This document shows, one piece after another, positions 7,663-15,840 of a stretch of DNA of 32,737 nucleotides (its first letter is position 1; the number at the start of each line of letters is the position of its first letter). This DNA is from Oscillatoriales cyanobacterium. GTDB lineage: Bacteria; Cyanobacteriota; Cyanobacteriia; CACIAM-69d. The notes under the pieces are model-generated. The model searched no databases. It was not told where the DNA came from and saw only the letters and a list, made by a program, of their open reading frames with translations. The DNA is taken from NCBI GenBank assembly GCA_004292515.1, contig RDXB01000064.1, positions 1 to 32,737 on the forward strand. Direction: 5' to 3'. A program made the position numbers and the translations under genes.

Positions 7663-9375
7663 CTAGCTGAATAATTCGGGCACACGTCGCCGCAGGGCCG
7701 CGTTCAACTCCGGTAGCCGATCGCGCAGGTCTCGATACCAGCGATCGCGCTGCCGGTAATGCTGGCCCATCAGCCGGTTCTGAGCCACCCACTGGTAGGC
7801 GTTTTGGGCCAGGGTTTGGCGCAGTTGGGGATATTGCACCAGCGCCACCAGCTTTTGTTCAAAATCAGCGGGGCTGTAGTACAACAGTCCCGTTTCCCCG
7901 TCCACCAGGGTTTGGTTGTAGACCACCGGGCCGGCCAGGGCCACCGTGCCATTGCCCGCACATTCAATGAATTTCAGATCGGACTTCATGTTGTTAAAGC
8001 GGTTGTGCTCCAAGGGCAACAGGGCAATATCGCTTTGGCGCAACAGTGCCGCATATTCCTCATAGGGACAGAAAGGGCGGAAGGTTTTGTGGGGCGTTTG
8101 CAGGGCTTCAAAAAAGCGGCGATCGTGGATCACATGCACCAACACGCGATCGCCCAGGGCATTCACCACCCGGTTAATCCCATCGATCAAGGGTCGCCAA
8201 TCGTTCTCGCGGTTCAGCGCCCCAAAAAAGAGGGTGACGGGCTGCTGGGGATCGGACTGGCACGGTGGCGGCAACTCCGCGAGCTGGTTGGGAAACACAC
8301 CCACGTAGGGATTCACCTGCCGCAAAAAGGCTGCCAGCGGTTCCGTGGAGGTTTGGATCGCATGGACGCTGCGATAGGCAAAAAAGTTGGTCTTTTCGGT
8401 GCGGGCCCAGCGGTAGGGGTCGTCATCGATTTCGAGGATGATCACGTATCCTCGGGCCAGCAAGCGCCGCTGTTGTTCGAGGTCGGTTTCGGGGCTGAGG
8501 ATTGCCCGTTGCCAAATAAACACCGGTTCTTCGTGGGGTTGGAACGCGCCCGCGTTGGCGTTGCGATCGCCCGAAATCGCTCGCACGCCGGGAATCCGAT
8601 TCAAAAACTGATTGGGTTCCGTGACGCGCACCCGCTTGCAGACCTTCGCTTCCATCACTAGGGTTTGCACAAATAAATGACGCTGGGGACTTTCGCCTGG
8701 CCGCACGGCCCGCACCAGGTATTGGACGGCGGCGCTTTGCTGGTTGAACTCGGCTCGATCGACCCCTAGCCGATCGAGTAGGGGCCCGATCGCTTCCTGA
8801 AACTTGTCGCGCATCTCGTCGGGACGGGTGCGGCCGCGAATTTCCGCCACCTCTAGCCCTGCTGATTGGAACAGATGCTCGATCGACTCCCGAGTAAAAA
8901 AGCGCAGATGGCCGCGATCGAGCAGCCCATGATCCGCGTAGTGCCAGTGGCCGGCCAGTAGGTCGGCGATCGCTGTCCAATATTGGATATTCGGCACACA
9001 GGCGATGATCTGCCCGCCCGGAGCCAGCCAACGCGCATGGTGGGCCAGGGTTTGCCAAGGATCGATAAAGTGCTCCAGCACATCGCCATAGATCAGACAA
9101 TCGACGCTCTCAGGTGGGATGTCAGCGGCCAATGCCGGGTCTTCCGCATTGCCCACATAGACGCGATCGAGCCGGGTTGCCGCAATTTGAGCCGCCGCCG
9201 GATCTTGCTCCAAGCCCACATAAAAACCGTGGGGGTTAATCCGCTTGTAAGCCTGGGCCAAGGCCCCCGTGAAACAGCCCACCTCGACAATCGATCGCGC
9301 ATCACCCGGCAGCAGTTTCAACAAATCTGCATTGTGAATGTCGCTGTAGGCCAGCGGGGCGGCTTCAGAAGTCAT
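7663..9375 (-). CDS. Fusion of SAM methyltransferase and GT4-like glycosyltransferase
   Basis: 570 residues in two parts. Residues about 1-225 are a class I methyltransferase: SAM motif [14 protein letters not shown] (about 30-43), acidic residue in YVGLEQD, then [16 protein letters not shown] and [13 protein letters not shown], as in the Methyltransf_11/23 group. Residues about 235-560 resemble the C-terminal half of a GT-B glycosyltransferase: [51 protein letters not shown] and [16 protein letters not shown], the usual donor-nucleotide region. It probably decorates a surface polysaccharide or glycoprotein; acceptor and sugar are unknown. It converges on hhoA and stands alone. The start ATG is at the divergent border with the repeat-rich gap. 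Confidence 0.85.
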   Translation of the reverse strand: MTSEAAPLAYSDIHNADLLKLLPGDARSIVEVGCFTGALAQAYKRINPHGFYVGLEQDPAAAQIAATRLDRVYVGNAEDPALAADIPPESVDCLIYGDVLEHFIDPWQTLAHHARWLAPGGQIIACVPNIQYWTAIADLLAGHWHYADHGLLDRGHLRFFTRESIEHLFQSAGLEVAEIRGRTRPDEMRDKFQEAIGPLLDRLGVDRAEFNQQSAAVQYLVRAVRPGESPQRHLFVQTLVMEAKVCKRVRVTEPNQFLNRIPGVRAISGDRNANAGAFQPHEEPVFIWQRAILSPETDLEQQRRLLARGYVIILEIDDDPYRWARTEKTNFFAYRSVHAIQTSTEPLAAFLRQVNPYVGVFPNQLAELPPPCQSDPQQPVTLFFGALNRENDWRPLIDGINRVVNALGDRVLVHVIHDRRFFEALQTPHKTFRPFCPYEEYAALLRQSDIALLPLEHNRFNNMKSDLKFIECAGNGTVALAGPVVYNQTLVDGETGLLYYSPADFEQKLVALVQYPQLRQTLAQNAYQWVAQNRLMGQHYRQRDRWYRDLRDRLPELNAALRRRVPELFS

Positions 9376-9518
9376 CGGGGGCAGGGTTCCGCATCAATTC
9401 GCATCAAGTCTCAGTGCTTTGGCCAATGGCCGCGGCTCCTTTAGGCTACCGCGCTCGATCGCCCCACACAAGGGAACCCGGCCCCTGGGTACTGTGGGGC
9501 ACTGTCCCCCTGCTGATT

Positions 9519-9550
9519 GCGCCCGGAACCTTGCGCCCGGAACCTTGCGC
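9519..9550. repeat. 14-bp tandem repeat, two units plus a partial third
   Basis: GCGCCCGGAACCTT occurs at 9519-9532 and 9533-9546 without mismatch, followed by GCGC at 9547-9550. Origin by slippage or local duplication is likely; no function is evident. Confidence 0.85.
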
Positions 9551-9584
9551 GATGGGCCTGCGTCCACCTCCCCAGCGGTTCATG

Positions 9585-9636
9585 GGCCATCACCTGTGGC
9601 GATCACCTCTGGCGATCACCCTTGGCCATCAACGCC
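9585..9636. repeat. 13-bp tandem repeat, four degenerate units
   Basis: Units at 9585, 9598, 9611 and 9624 share GGC(C/G)ATCA(C/A)C followed by a variable tail. The second and third units contain GGCGATCAC, close to the HIP1 core. They lie between divergent genes and could be a spaced binding array, but slippage alone would also explain them. Confidence 0.75.
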
Positions 9637-9980
9637 TCAGCCCCCGTGCTGGGGATCGGGCCACCAACCAAATTCGGGGCATCAGGCTCGATCGCAACCG
9701 CTTCCGGCTGAGTTTCAACCGCGATGGTATTCTTTGGAAGATTCGGCCCCTGCCACCCCCTTCCCTCGACTAACCACCCCCTCCGTTCCCCACTTAGGGT
9801 CTGATCAGGATGCCTATAGTCCCTGTGGCAGTCTCGATCGCAACGGTGCTGAGGCTAGCACCCAAGGCAGTTCCACCCAATTCAACAATCGCTTAGGCAA
9901 GTGATGCTTGAGCGGTTGAAACAGGTTGAAACAGTTGATCATTCTTGCTCCACCTGCAACTCGCTGTTACTGAATCCACC

Positions 9981-10739
9981 ATGGCAGGTCTCTTCCAAAT
10001 TGGCTCCAATGTCATCCAAGCGCATGAAATGCTGTCGCTGCTGAGTCGATATCATCTCATGCCTCAGTTTCTGCGTGGCTTGGTGATCGATAGCGCGATC
10101 GCAGAAGTGGACTTTACCGAAGAAGAACGTCAGCAAGCTATCTACAACTTTCGGATGCAACACCGCATCGTTTCCGATGAGGATGTTCAACGATGGATGC
10201 AAGAAAATAACCTCTCGGTCGAAGGGCTTGAGGAGCTGGCGATTCGGCCCATGCGCCTCGAAAAGTTTAAAGAAGCTAAGTTTTCGCGTAAGGTCGAAAA
10301 CTATTTCGTCAGCCAAAAAAGCCGGCTCGATAAGGTGGTTTACTCCCTGATTCGTGTGCAAGATGAAGGCTTGGCCCACGAAATCTATTACCGAATTGAA
10401 GAGGGTGAATCCAGCTTTGCAGAGATGGCCCGCACCTATTCCCAGGGGCCAGAAGCCCAAACCAATGGACTACTTGGCCCCGTTCCGCTCAACCAACCCC
10501 ACCCGTTCATTGCCCGGATGTTGGAAGTGAGCCAACCGGGCCAGCTTTGGCCCCCTCGGGCCCTAGTTGAATGGTTTATTATTGTGCGGCTGGAGCAACT
10601 GATGCCGTCGCAATTGGATGAGGCGATGCGCCGACAACTGCTCGATGAAATGTTTGAAAACTGGATGCGAGAACAAATCCAACAGATGGGAACACCTCAG
10701 CTGCTTTGGGCTGCGTCGGAACCCGGTGCTCAGGGGTGA
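9981..10739 (+). CDS. Parvulin-type peptidylprolyl isomerase (PpiC/SurA-like)
   Basis: 252 residues from ATG 9981; a TTG at 9945 would add 12 residues with no family support. An N-terminal SurA-like helical region (about 1-115, e.g. QFLRGLVIDSAIAEVDFTEEER) precedes a parvulin domain (about 118-215): IEEGESSFAEMARTYSQGPEAQTNGLLGPVPLNQPHPFIARML, then PPRALVEWFIIVRLE. No signal peptide is visible, so it is probably cytoplasmic. It lies 240 bp upstream of the HlyB-like exporter and its HlyD partner on the same strand. A PPIase of this kind next to such exporters suggests a chaperone that keeps the export substrate foldable; that role is inferred. Isomerase activity is likely but not certain from the sequence. 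Confidence 0.87.
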   Translation: MAGLFQIGSNVIQAHEMLSLLSRYHLMPQFLRGLVIDSAIAEVDFTEEERQQAIYNFRMQHRIVSDEDVQRWMQENNLSVEGLEELAIRPMRLEKFKEAKFSRKVENYFVSQKSRLDKVVYSLIRVQDEGLAHEIYYRIEEGESSFAEMARTYSQGPEAQTNGLLGPVPLNQPHPFIARMLEVSQPGQLWPPRALVEWFIIVRLEQLMPSQLDEAMRRQLLDEMFENWMREQIQQMGTPQLLWAASEPGAQG

Positions 10740-10981
10740 GGATGAATCCAACTCATCTAGTTGTGCGGTTTGTGCTGCCCTTTGTCTTAGCGCGGGGCCA
10801 CGCTCCAACGGGTCGGATGGTTCCCTGGCAAGGATGCGATCGCGCTAGGGGGTGGGGAGTCCGATTCCCTTGCCGATCGCGTCCCGATCGCCTTCGATCA
10901 TAAAATCCTGCCTGCCCCCAGTTCGCCTCCGCCTCACCTCCGATTCATTGCCGTACGCCGTTTTTGCCTTTGCCTGGAGTT

Positions 10982-13900
10982 ATGACTCAAGCCGCTAGCC
11001 TTCAGCAAATCCAAGGGTTTCTGGCGGAGACCGATCCATTCGATCGCCTCAGCCCCGCCAGTATCGAACGCTTGCTCCAGGGGGCCCAGTTTCTGCGGTA
11101 CCGAGTTGGCCAACCCCTACTCGATCGCCAAACCCTGCCCGCCCAAGTGGCCGTGCTGTTTCAGGGCCAGGTGCGCGTTCTGGGGTTCGATGAGCGATCG
11201 CAGCGGCCTGTGAGTCTGAAGCTGGCCACGCCCGGCGAAGTTTTCGGCTGGGGCAGCTTGATGCGCGGCATTGCTTGCGAAACGGCGATCGCCTCCACCG
11301 AAGTCACCTGCATCAGCATTCCCGCCACCGATTTCATCGCCGTCCTGGCTGAGGATGCGACCTTCCGCCAGGTCTGGGAGTCGCGCTGTAGCTTGTGCGA
11401 ACTGTTTGGCCTCCTGAGCCAAGAACTCCAACGCCAAGCCGATCGCCGAGGCAACCTCAAAGACATCACCCTGCGGATGCTGGACTCGGTGCAAACCCTG
11501 CACCTGAAGTTGGGCCCCGTAAATGAAGCCACCCTGGAGCGGTTAATTGACCCCCAGATGATGTGGCTGTTGAGTGGCGGGCAAGTGGAAACGGCCAGCG
11601 GCAAAATTGTGGCGGGCGATCGCTTGATTTGGGGTGGCAGCGGCACGATCACCGTCACGGGCGACGGCCCCGCCCGCGTGGTTGGCCTGACCCAAGAATG
11701 GCTGCGACAACGCACCCCCCAAACGGAAACGGCGATCGCCCCGCCAACCCCGCCCGTAGACATCGTGACCGGCGATGCCAGTGCCGCTGCCCCAGAAGCC
11801 GCCGCCCCCGAGACTCCCAGCAGCGCGCCCCAGCCCGTCGCCATCCCGGAAATTCCCTTTGCACCCGAAAAGCCACCGGAACTGCCCCGCGAAGCCCTGC
11901 TCACCACCCCCGCCACCTACCCCCACGTGCGCGGCCGCGGCCCCATTGCTGGAACCCTGGCTTGCTTCCAAATGATCAACGAGTTCATTCCGGGGCTGCA
12001 ATTCCGCAAGGATCGGATTCGCCGCCTGCTGGAAGACCAGATGCAAGCCACGGGACAAGTTTCGATGCAGGTTTGCGGGGCGATCGCCCAGAGCATCGGT
12101 CTGCGTCCTCAATTGATCCAAATCTCCGGCGTACTGATCAACCGGCTGAAGGCCCCGGCGATCGTCCCCTGGAAAGACGGCTTTGCCGTAATCTACGACA
12201 TCTCCGAAACCCGCCTAATCATGGCCAGCCCCGAGGAAGGGGTGATGCGCAAAACCCCCCAGGAATTTCTTGAAACCTGGGGCGAATCGGGCATGATCCT
12301 GTTGCTGGAAGCCCCCGTTGAAGACCTTCCCGAAAAATTTGGTCTCAGTTGGTTTATTCCTTGGATCTTGCCTTACAAGCGCGCCTTGATCGAGGTGGTC
12401 GTCGCCTCCTTCTTCGTGCAGACCTTTGGGCTAGTGCAGCCGATCATCACCCAGGTGATCATCGACAAGGTGTTGGGCCAGGGCAGCATCGAAACCATGG
12501 ATGCCCTCGGCTTCTTCATGCTGGGCGTGGCAGTGTTTGAAGGGGTGCTCAACATCCTGCGCACCTACCTGTTCATTGACGCGATGAACCGGATCGACAT
12601 GAACGTCGGTTCCGCGATCATCAGCCACCTGATGCGCTTGCCCCTGGGCTACTTCGACATCCGCCGGGTCGGTGAATTGGCCGGTCGGGTCAACGAACGC
12701 GACAGCATTCGGAACTTCCTGACCGGCACGGCCCTGACCGTCTTTTTGAACGCCATCTTCTCGGTGATTTATATCGTCGTGATGGTGGTCTACAGTTGGC
12801 TGCTAACCCTGGTGGCCCTGGCCGTCGTGCCGATTTTGGCGGGGATTATCGTCTTTGCTGCGCCGATCATCCGTCAGTTAATTCGTAAGCAGGCCGAGCG
12901 GCGCGCCGATGTGGACTCCTACATGGTGGAGGTGATTTCCGGGTCACAAACGGTGAAGGCCCAAAACATCGAAACCAAGGTGCTGTGGCAGTGGCAAGAG
13001 CGCTATGCCCGGATGATCCAGGCCAACTTCAAAACGATCATGACTGGCACGACGATCGGGGGGGCCACGTCCTTCCTGAATAGTCTGTCCACCTTGGCTC
13101 TGCTCTGGGCGGGAGCCTACCTGGTGATTGGGGGGCAAATTACCCTCGGGCAGTTGATCGCCTTCAAGATTTTGGCGGGGAATGTGACCGGCTCCCTGTT
13201 GAGCTTGGTCGGGGCTTGGCAGCAGGTGCAGGAAATTTCGATTTCGGTGGAACGTCTGGCGGATATTGTCGATAGCCAGCCGGAGTCGAGCGATGCCGAT
13301 CGCAACAACATTCCAATGCCGGAAGTGACCGGTTCGGTGAAGTTCACGGATCTGTCGTTCCGTTTTGCAGAGTCGGGGCCCCTGCAACTGGCCAACGTCA
13401 ATCTGGAGTTTCCGCCGGGCACCTTTGTGGGGATTGTGGGCGAGTCCGGTTCGGGTAAATCCACCCTGATGAAGTTATTGCAACGGCTTTATGCGCCCAC
13501 GGCCGGCTACATCCAAATCGATGGTTACGACATCAGCAAGGTGGAACTCTATTCCTTGCGTCGCCAAATTGGGATGGTGCTGCAAGATACGTTGCTGTTT
13601 ACGGGCACGGTGCAAGAAAACATCATGCTGGCCAACCCGGATGCTACCACCGAAGAAGTGATTCATGCGGCAAAGGTGGCGGCGGCCCACGACTTCATCA
13701 TGCAGCTCCCCAACGGGTACAACACGGTGGTGGGGGAACGTGGCACGGGTCTGTCGGGGGGACAAAAACAGCGGATTGCGATCGCCCGAACGGTGTTGCA
13801 ACAACCCAAACTGCTGATTTTGGACGAAGCCACCAGCGCCCTGGACTACAACTCCGAGCGACAGGTGTGCAACAACCTGGCGGTGGAGTTCCGCAACCGT

Positions 13901-14065
13901 ACGGTGTTCTTCATTACGCACCGCCTGAACACGGTGCTGAATGCGGATTGCATCATCCTGATGGATAAGGGCGCTGTGGTGGAACAGGGCACCCACGAAG
14001 ATCTCATGGCCCTGAAGGGACGCTACTACTGCTTGTTCCAGCAGCAAGAAGGATCGTTTAGCTAG
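10982..14065 (+). CDS. HlyB-like type I secretion ABC transporter with cNMP-binding-like and C39-like domains
   Basis: 1,027 residues from ATG 10982 (an upstream TTG at 10964 would add six). Order: a cyclic-nucleotide-binding-like domain (about 15-135: PLLDRQTLPAQVAVLFQGQVRVLG, TPGEVFGWGSLM); a Pro/Ala-rich linker (about 245-305); a C39 peptidase-like domain (about 312-445); six transmembrane helices (about 465-745); and an ABC ATPase (about 785-1025) with Walker A GESGSGKST, Q-loop VLQDTLLFTG, signature LSGGQKQR, Walker B LLILDEATSALD and H-loop ITHRL. The C39 catalytic Cys is replaced by Gly (AGTLACFQMI where DCGxAALxMI is usual) and the catalytic His by Gly (WKDGFAVIY), so this should be a docking, not a cleaving, domain, as in HlyB. 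The ATPase is intact. Exports an unidentified protein with HlyD and, presumably, TolC. Confidence 0.93.
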   Translation: MTQAASLQQIQGFLAETDPFDRLSPASIERLLQGAQFLRYRVGQPLLDRQTLPAQVAVLFQGQVRVLGFDERSQRPVSLKLATPGEVFGWGSLMRGIACETAIASTEVTCISIPATDFIAVLAEDATFRQVWESRCSLCELFGLLSQELQRQADRRGNLKDITLRMLDSVQTLHLKLGPVNEATLERLIDPQMMWLLSGGQVETASGKIVAGDRLIWGGSGTITVTGDGPARVVGLTQEWLRQRTPQTETAIAPPTPPVDIVTGDASAAAPEAAAPETPSSAPQPVAIPEIPFAPEKPPELPREALLTTPATYPHVRGRGPIAGTLACFQMINEFIPGLQFRKDRIRRLLEDQMQATGQVSMQVCGAIAQSIGLRPQLIQISGVLINRLKAPAIVPWKDGFAVIYDISETRLIMASPEEGVMRKTPQEFLETWGESGMILLLEAPVEDLPEKFGLSWFIPWILPYKRALIEVVVASFFVQTFGLVQPIITQVIIDKVLGQGSIETMDALGFFMLGVAVFEGVLNILRTYLFIDAMNRIDMNVGSAIISHLMRLPLGYFDIRRVGELAGRVNERDSIRNFLTGTALTVFLNAIFSVIYIVVMVVYSWLLTLVALAVVPILAGIIVFAAPIIRQLIRKQAERRADVDSYMVEVISGSQTVKAQNIETKVLWQWQERYARMIQANFKTIMTGTTIGGATSFLNSLSTLALLWAGAYLVIGGQITLGQLIAFKILAGNVTGSLLSLVGAWQQVQEISISVERLADIVDSQPESSDADRNNIPMPEVTGSVKFTDLSFRFAESGPLQLANVNLEFPPGTFVGIVGESGSGKSTLMKLLQRLYAPTAGYIQIDGYDISKVELYSLRRQIGMVLQDTLLFTGTVQENIMLANPDATTEEVIHAAKVAAAHDFIMQLPNGYNTVVGERGTGLSGGQKQRIAIARTVLQQPKLLILDEATSALDYNSERQVCNNLAVEFRNRTVFFITHRLNTVLNADCIILMDKGAVVEQGTHEDLMALKGRYYCLFQQQEGSFS

Positions 14066-14145
14066 GCAGCCGGTTGCTGGGGTGCTAGTGGGCTGGGGCG
14101 ATCGATGGCTGGGAATTCGTTCTGTTGAATGGTGGGTGAGGTTCC

Positions 14146-15684
14146 ATGCTGAAAGCATTTATTGAGAAAGAAGAACAGCCCGTTTTGTTGCAGCGGCCGG
14201 CGGTGCTGGCTAGCTCATTTATTTGGGTGATTGTGACCTTTGTGGTGGGTGGCATCACCTGGGCGGCGGTGGCCCAAATTGACCAATCGGTGCCTGCTGC
14301 CGGTAAGTTGCAGCCTAAGGATGCGACCAAACCGATTAAGGCCCCGGCCGGCGGTGTCGTGCGCGAAATCGTGGTGAAAGACGGTGAGCGTGTGGAAAAG
14401 GGGCAACTCCTGGCTACGTTTGATCCCACGGGCCAAGCGGCTGATGTCCAGTCTCTCAAGGCCAATCGGGCGGCCCTGGTGCGCCAAAAAGACTTGGTGC
14501 GCGCCGAAGCGGCGGGCCTGGGGCTGACCCCAGAAAATCGCACTACTCTTCTGGATTTGCAGCGCAACCGGGCTGTGCGAATTGCGGAAAATGCTTATTT
14601 GCGGGCCCTCCTGCGGGGCGATCGGGCGGCTCCGGCTGGTCAGGCAGGGCGCTTGGCAGAAAACCGGGCGGCCCAAGCATCCCGGCTGTCGCAGTTGCGA
14701 TCGCGCGTGTCGGAGCTGGCTTCCCAAATCAACGAACTGCGCAGCGATGTGGCCAACACCCGTGCCCAGCGGCGAGCCATCCAAATTCGCTTGGGTCAGG
14801 CCCAAGAGCGCTTGAACATTAACCAGGGCATCATTGCGGATTTGCAGCCCCTAGTGGAAGAGGGAGCCGTAGCCCGCCTGCAATTCAAAAACCAGCAGCA
14901 GGCAGTGCTCTCCAACGCTGATGCGGTGGCCACGCTCGAAGGGCAAATTGCCAGCCTCACTGAACAGGAAGCCCGCTTAATGGCTTCGATTCAAACCAAG
15001 CAAGCGGAAATTGCCACGCAACAGGCTGAAATTCGCACGTCACAAACCGGCTGGGCGGCCGACATCGAAAACCGAATTGCCGAAAACGAGCGTACCATAG
15101 CGGATCTCGACACCCAGTTGGCTAAGTCCCGCCTGGATAATCGCCGCCAGGATGCCAACGTGGTGGGGCAACTGGCCCAAGTGGATGGTCAGCTGGTCAA
15201 AGCCGAGCAAGCTGTGCGCTACCAAGAACTGCGCGCCCCGATCGCCGGCACGGTGTTTGACATCAAAGCCAGCGGCCTGGGCTATGTGGCCAGTCCCACG
15301 GAGCCGATTTTGAGCATTGTGCCCGATGGTGAGTTGGTGGCATCGGTTTATGTGACCAACAAGGATATTGGGTTTGTGGAAGTGGGAATGCCGGTGGAAC
15401 TCAGTGTGGACACGTTCCCGTCGTTGGAATTTGGCAGCATCAAAGGCAAGCTGGTGTCGATCGGCTCCGATGCCCTGCCCCCCACTCAGGAGCGCCCCAC
15501 CTACACCTTCCCGATCAGGATTGAACTTGATCGCCAAACCCTAAAAACCAATCGCGGGATTGAACTAAAGATCCAAGCGGGGATGTCGGTGTCAGCGCGG
15601 ATCAAAACCCGCAAGCGATCGGTACTGGATATCTTCCTGGGTCAGTTCAAGTCCCGCGCCGATAGTTTTGAAACGGTTCGTTAA
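14146..15684 (+). CDS. HlyD-family periplasmic adaptor of type I secretion
   Basis: 512 residues. A short cytoplasmic N-terminus, one transmembrane helix (about 22-45, LASSFIWVIVTFVVGGITWAAVA), a half lipoyl motif (KPIKAPAGGVVREIVVKDGERVEKGQLLATFDPTG, about 63-97), a long coiled-coil hairpin (about 105-350, rich in Gln/Ala/Leu/Glu, including ELASQINELRSDVANTRAQRR), the second lipoyl half (ELRAPIAGTVFDIKASGLGYVASPTEPILSIVP) and a beta-barrel region to about 490. It bridges the ABC exporter to an outer-membrane TolC channel. It begins 80 bp after the exporter gene with GAGGT ahead of the ATG, so the two form one operon. The long hairpin is typical of protein exporters rather than small-molecule pumps. 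Confidence 0.94.
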   Translation: MLKAFIEKEEQPVLLQRPAVLASSFIWVIVTFVVGGITWAAVAQIDQSVPAAGKLQPKDATKPIKAPAGGVVREIVVKDGERVEKGQLLATFDPTGQAADVQSLKANRAALVRQKDLVRAEAAGLGLTPENRTTLLDLQRNRAVRIAENAYLRALLRGDRAAPAGQAGRLAENRAAQASRLSQLRSRVSELASQINELRSDVANTRAQRRAIQIRLGQAQERLNINQGIIADLQPLVEEGAVARLQFKNQQQAVLSNADAVATLEGQIASLTEQEARLMASIQTKQAEIATQQAEIRTSQTGWAADIENRIAENERTIADLDTQLAKSRLDNRRQDANVVGQLAQVDGQLVKAEQAVRYQELRAPIAGTVFDIKASGLGYVASPTEPILSIVPDGELVASVYVTNKDIGFVEVGMPVELSVDTFPSLEFGSIKGKLVSIGSDALPPTQERPTYTFPIRIELDRQTLKTNRGIELKIQAGMSVSARIKTRKRSVLDIFLGQFKSRADSFETVR

Positions 15685-15753
15685 TCATCCCCCTGGGATA
15701 ATTGACTGTCTACCAAAGCCAGTCACAAAAGCCGACCATAAAAAACACCCTGC

Positions 15754-15782
15754 AAAAAACACCCTGCCGGAGCAAGGTGTTT
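15754..15782 (-). terminator. Rho-independent terminator of the porin gene
   Basis: Read on the minus strand, AACACCTTG pairs with CAGGGTGTT (15781-15773 with 15766-15758, one mismatch) around a CTCCGG loop, followed by a run of T. It lies 60-90 bp beyond the porin stop. An adjoining second copy of AAAAACACCCTGC (15741-15753) suggests a local duplication. Confidence 0.75.
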
Positions 15783-15840
15783 GAGGATCGGTATTGAGGA
15801 AACGAGATGAAAGATTCTGGGGTTGAACCCCTGTCAGAAC

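Larger units (their letters stand above)
9376..9980. other. Repeat-rich intergenic region between divergent genes
   Basis: About 600 bp between the leftward methyltransferase-glycosyltransferase gene and the rightward PPIase gene. It contains three sets of short tandem repeats (listed separately or in the findings): 14-bp units at 9519-9546, 13-bp units at 9585-9636 and 10-bp units at 9914-9933. A forward frame of about 160 codons (9419-9904) exists, but its product is Pro/Ser/Gly-rich with no family resemblance and it crosses the tandem repeats, so I treat it as non-coding. Both promoters must lie here; I could not pick them out. Confidence 0.55.

Noticed and set aside
9419-9904. Forward frame of about 160 codons between divergent genes
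   Set aside because: Product is low-complexity Pro/Ser/Gly-rich, spans non-coding tandem repeats and has no ribosome binding site.
15819-15831. GGGGTTCAACCCC on the minus strand looked like a tRNA T-arm
   Set aside because: The stem and 7-nt loop geometry does not fit and no acceptor, D or anticodon arm surrounds it; it is a simple palindrome after the porin gene.
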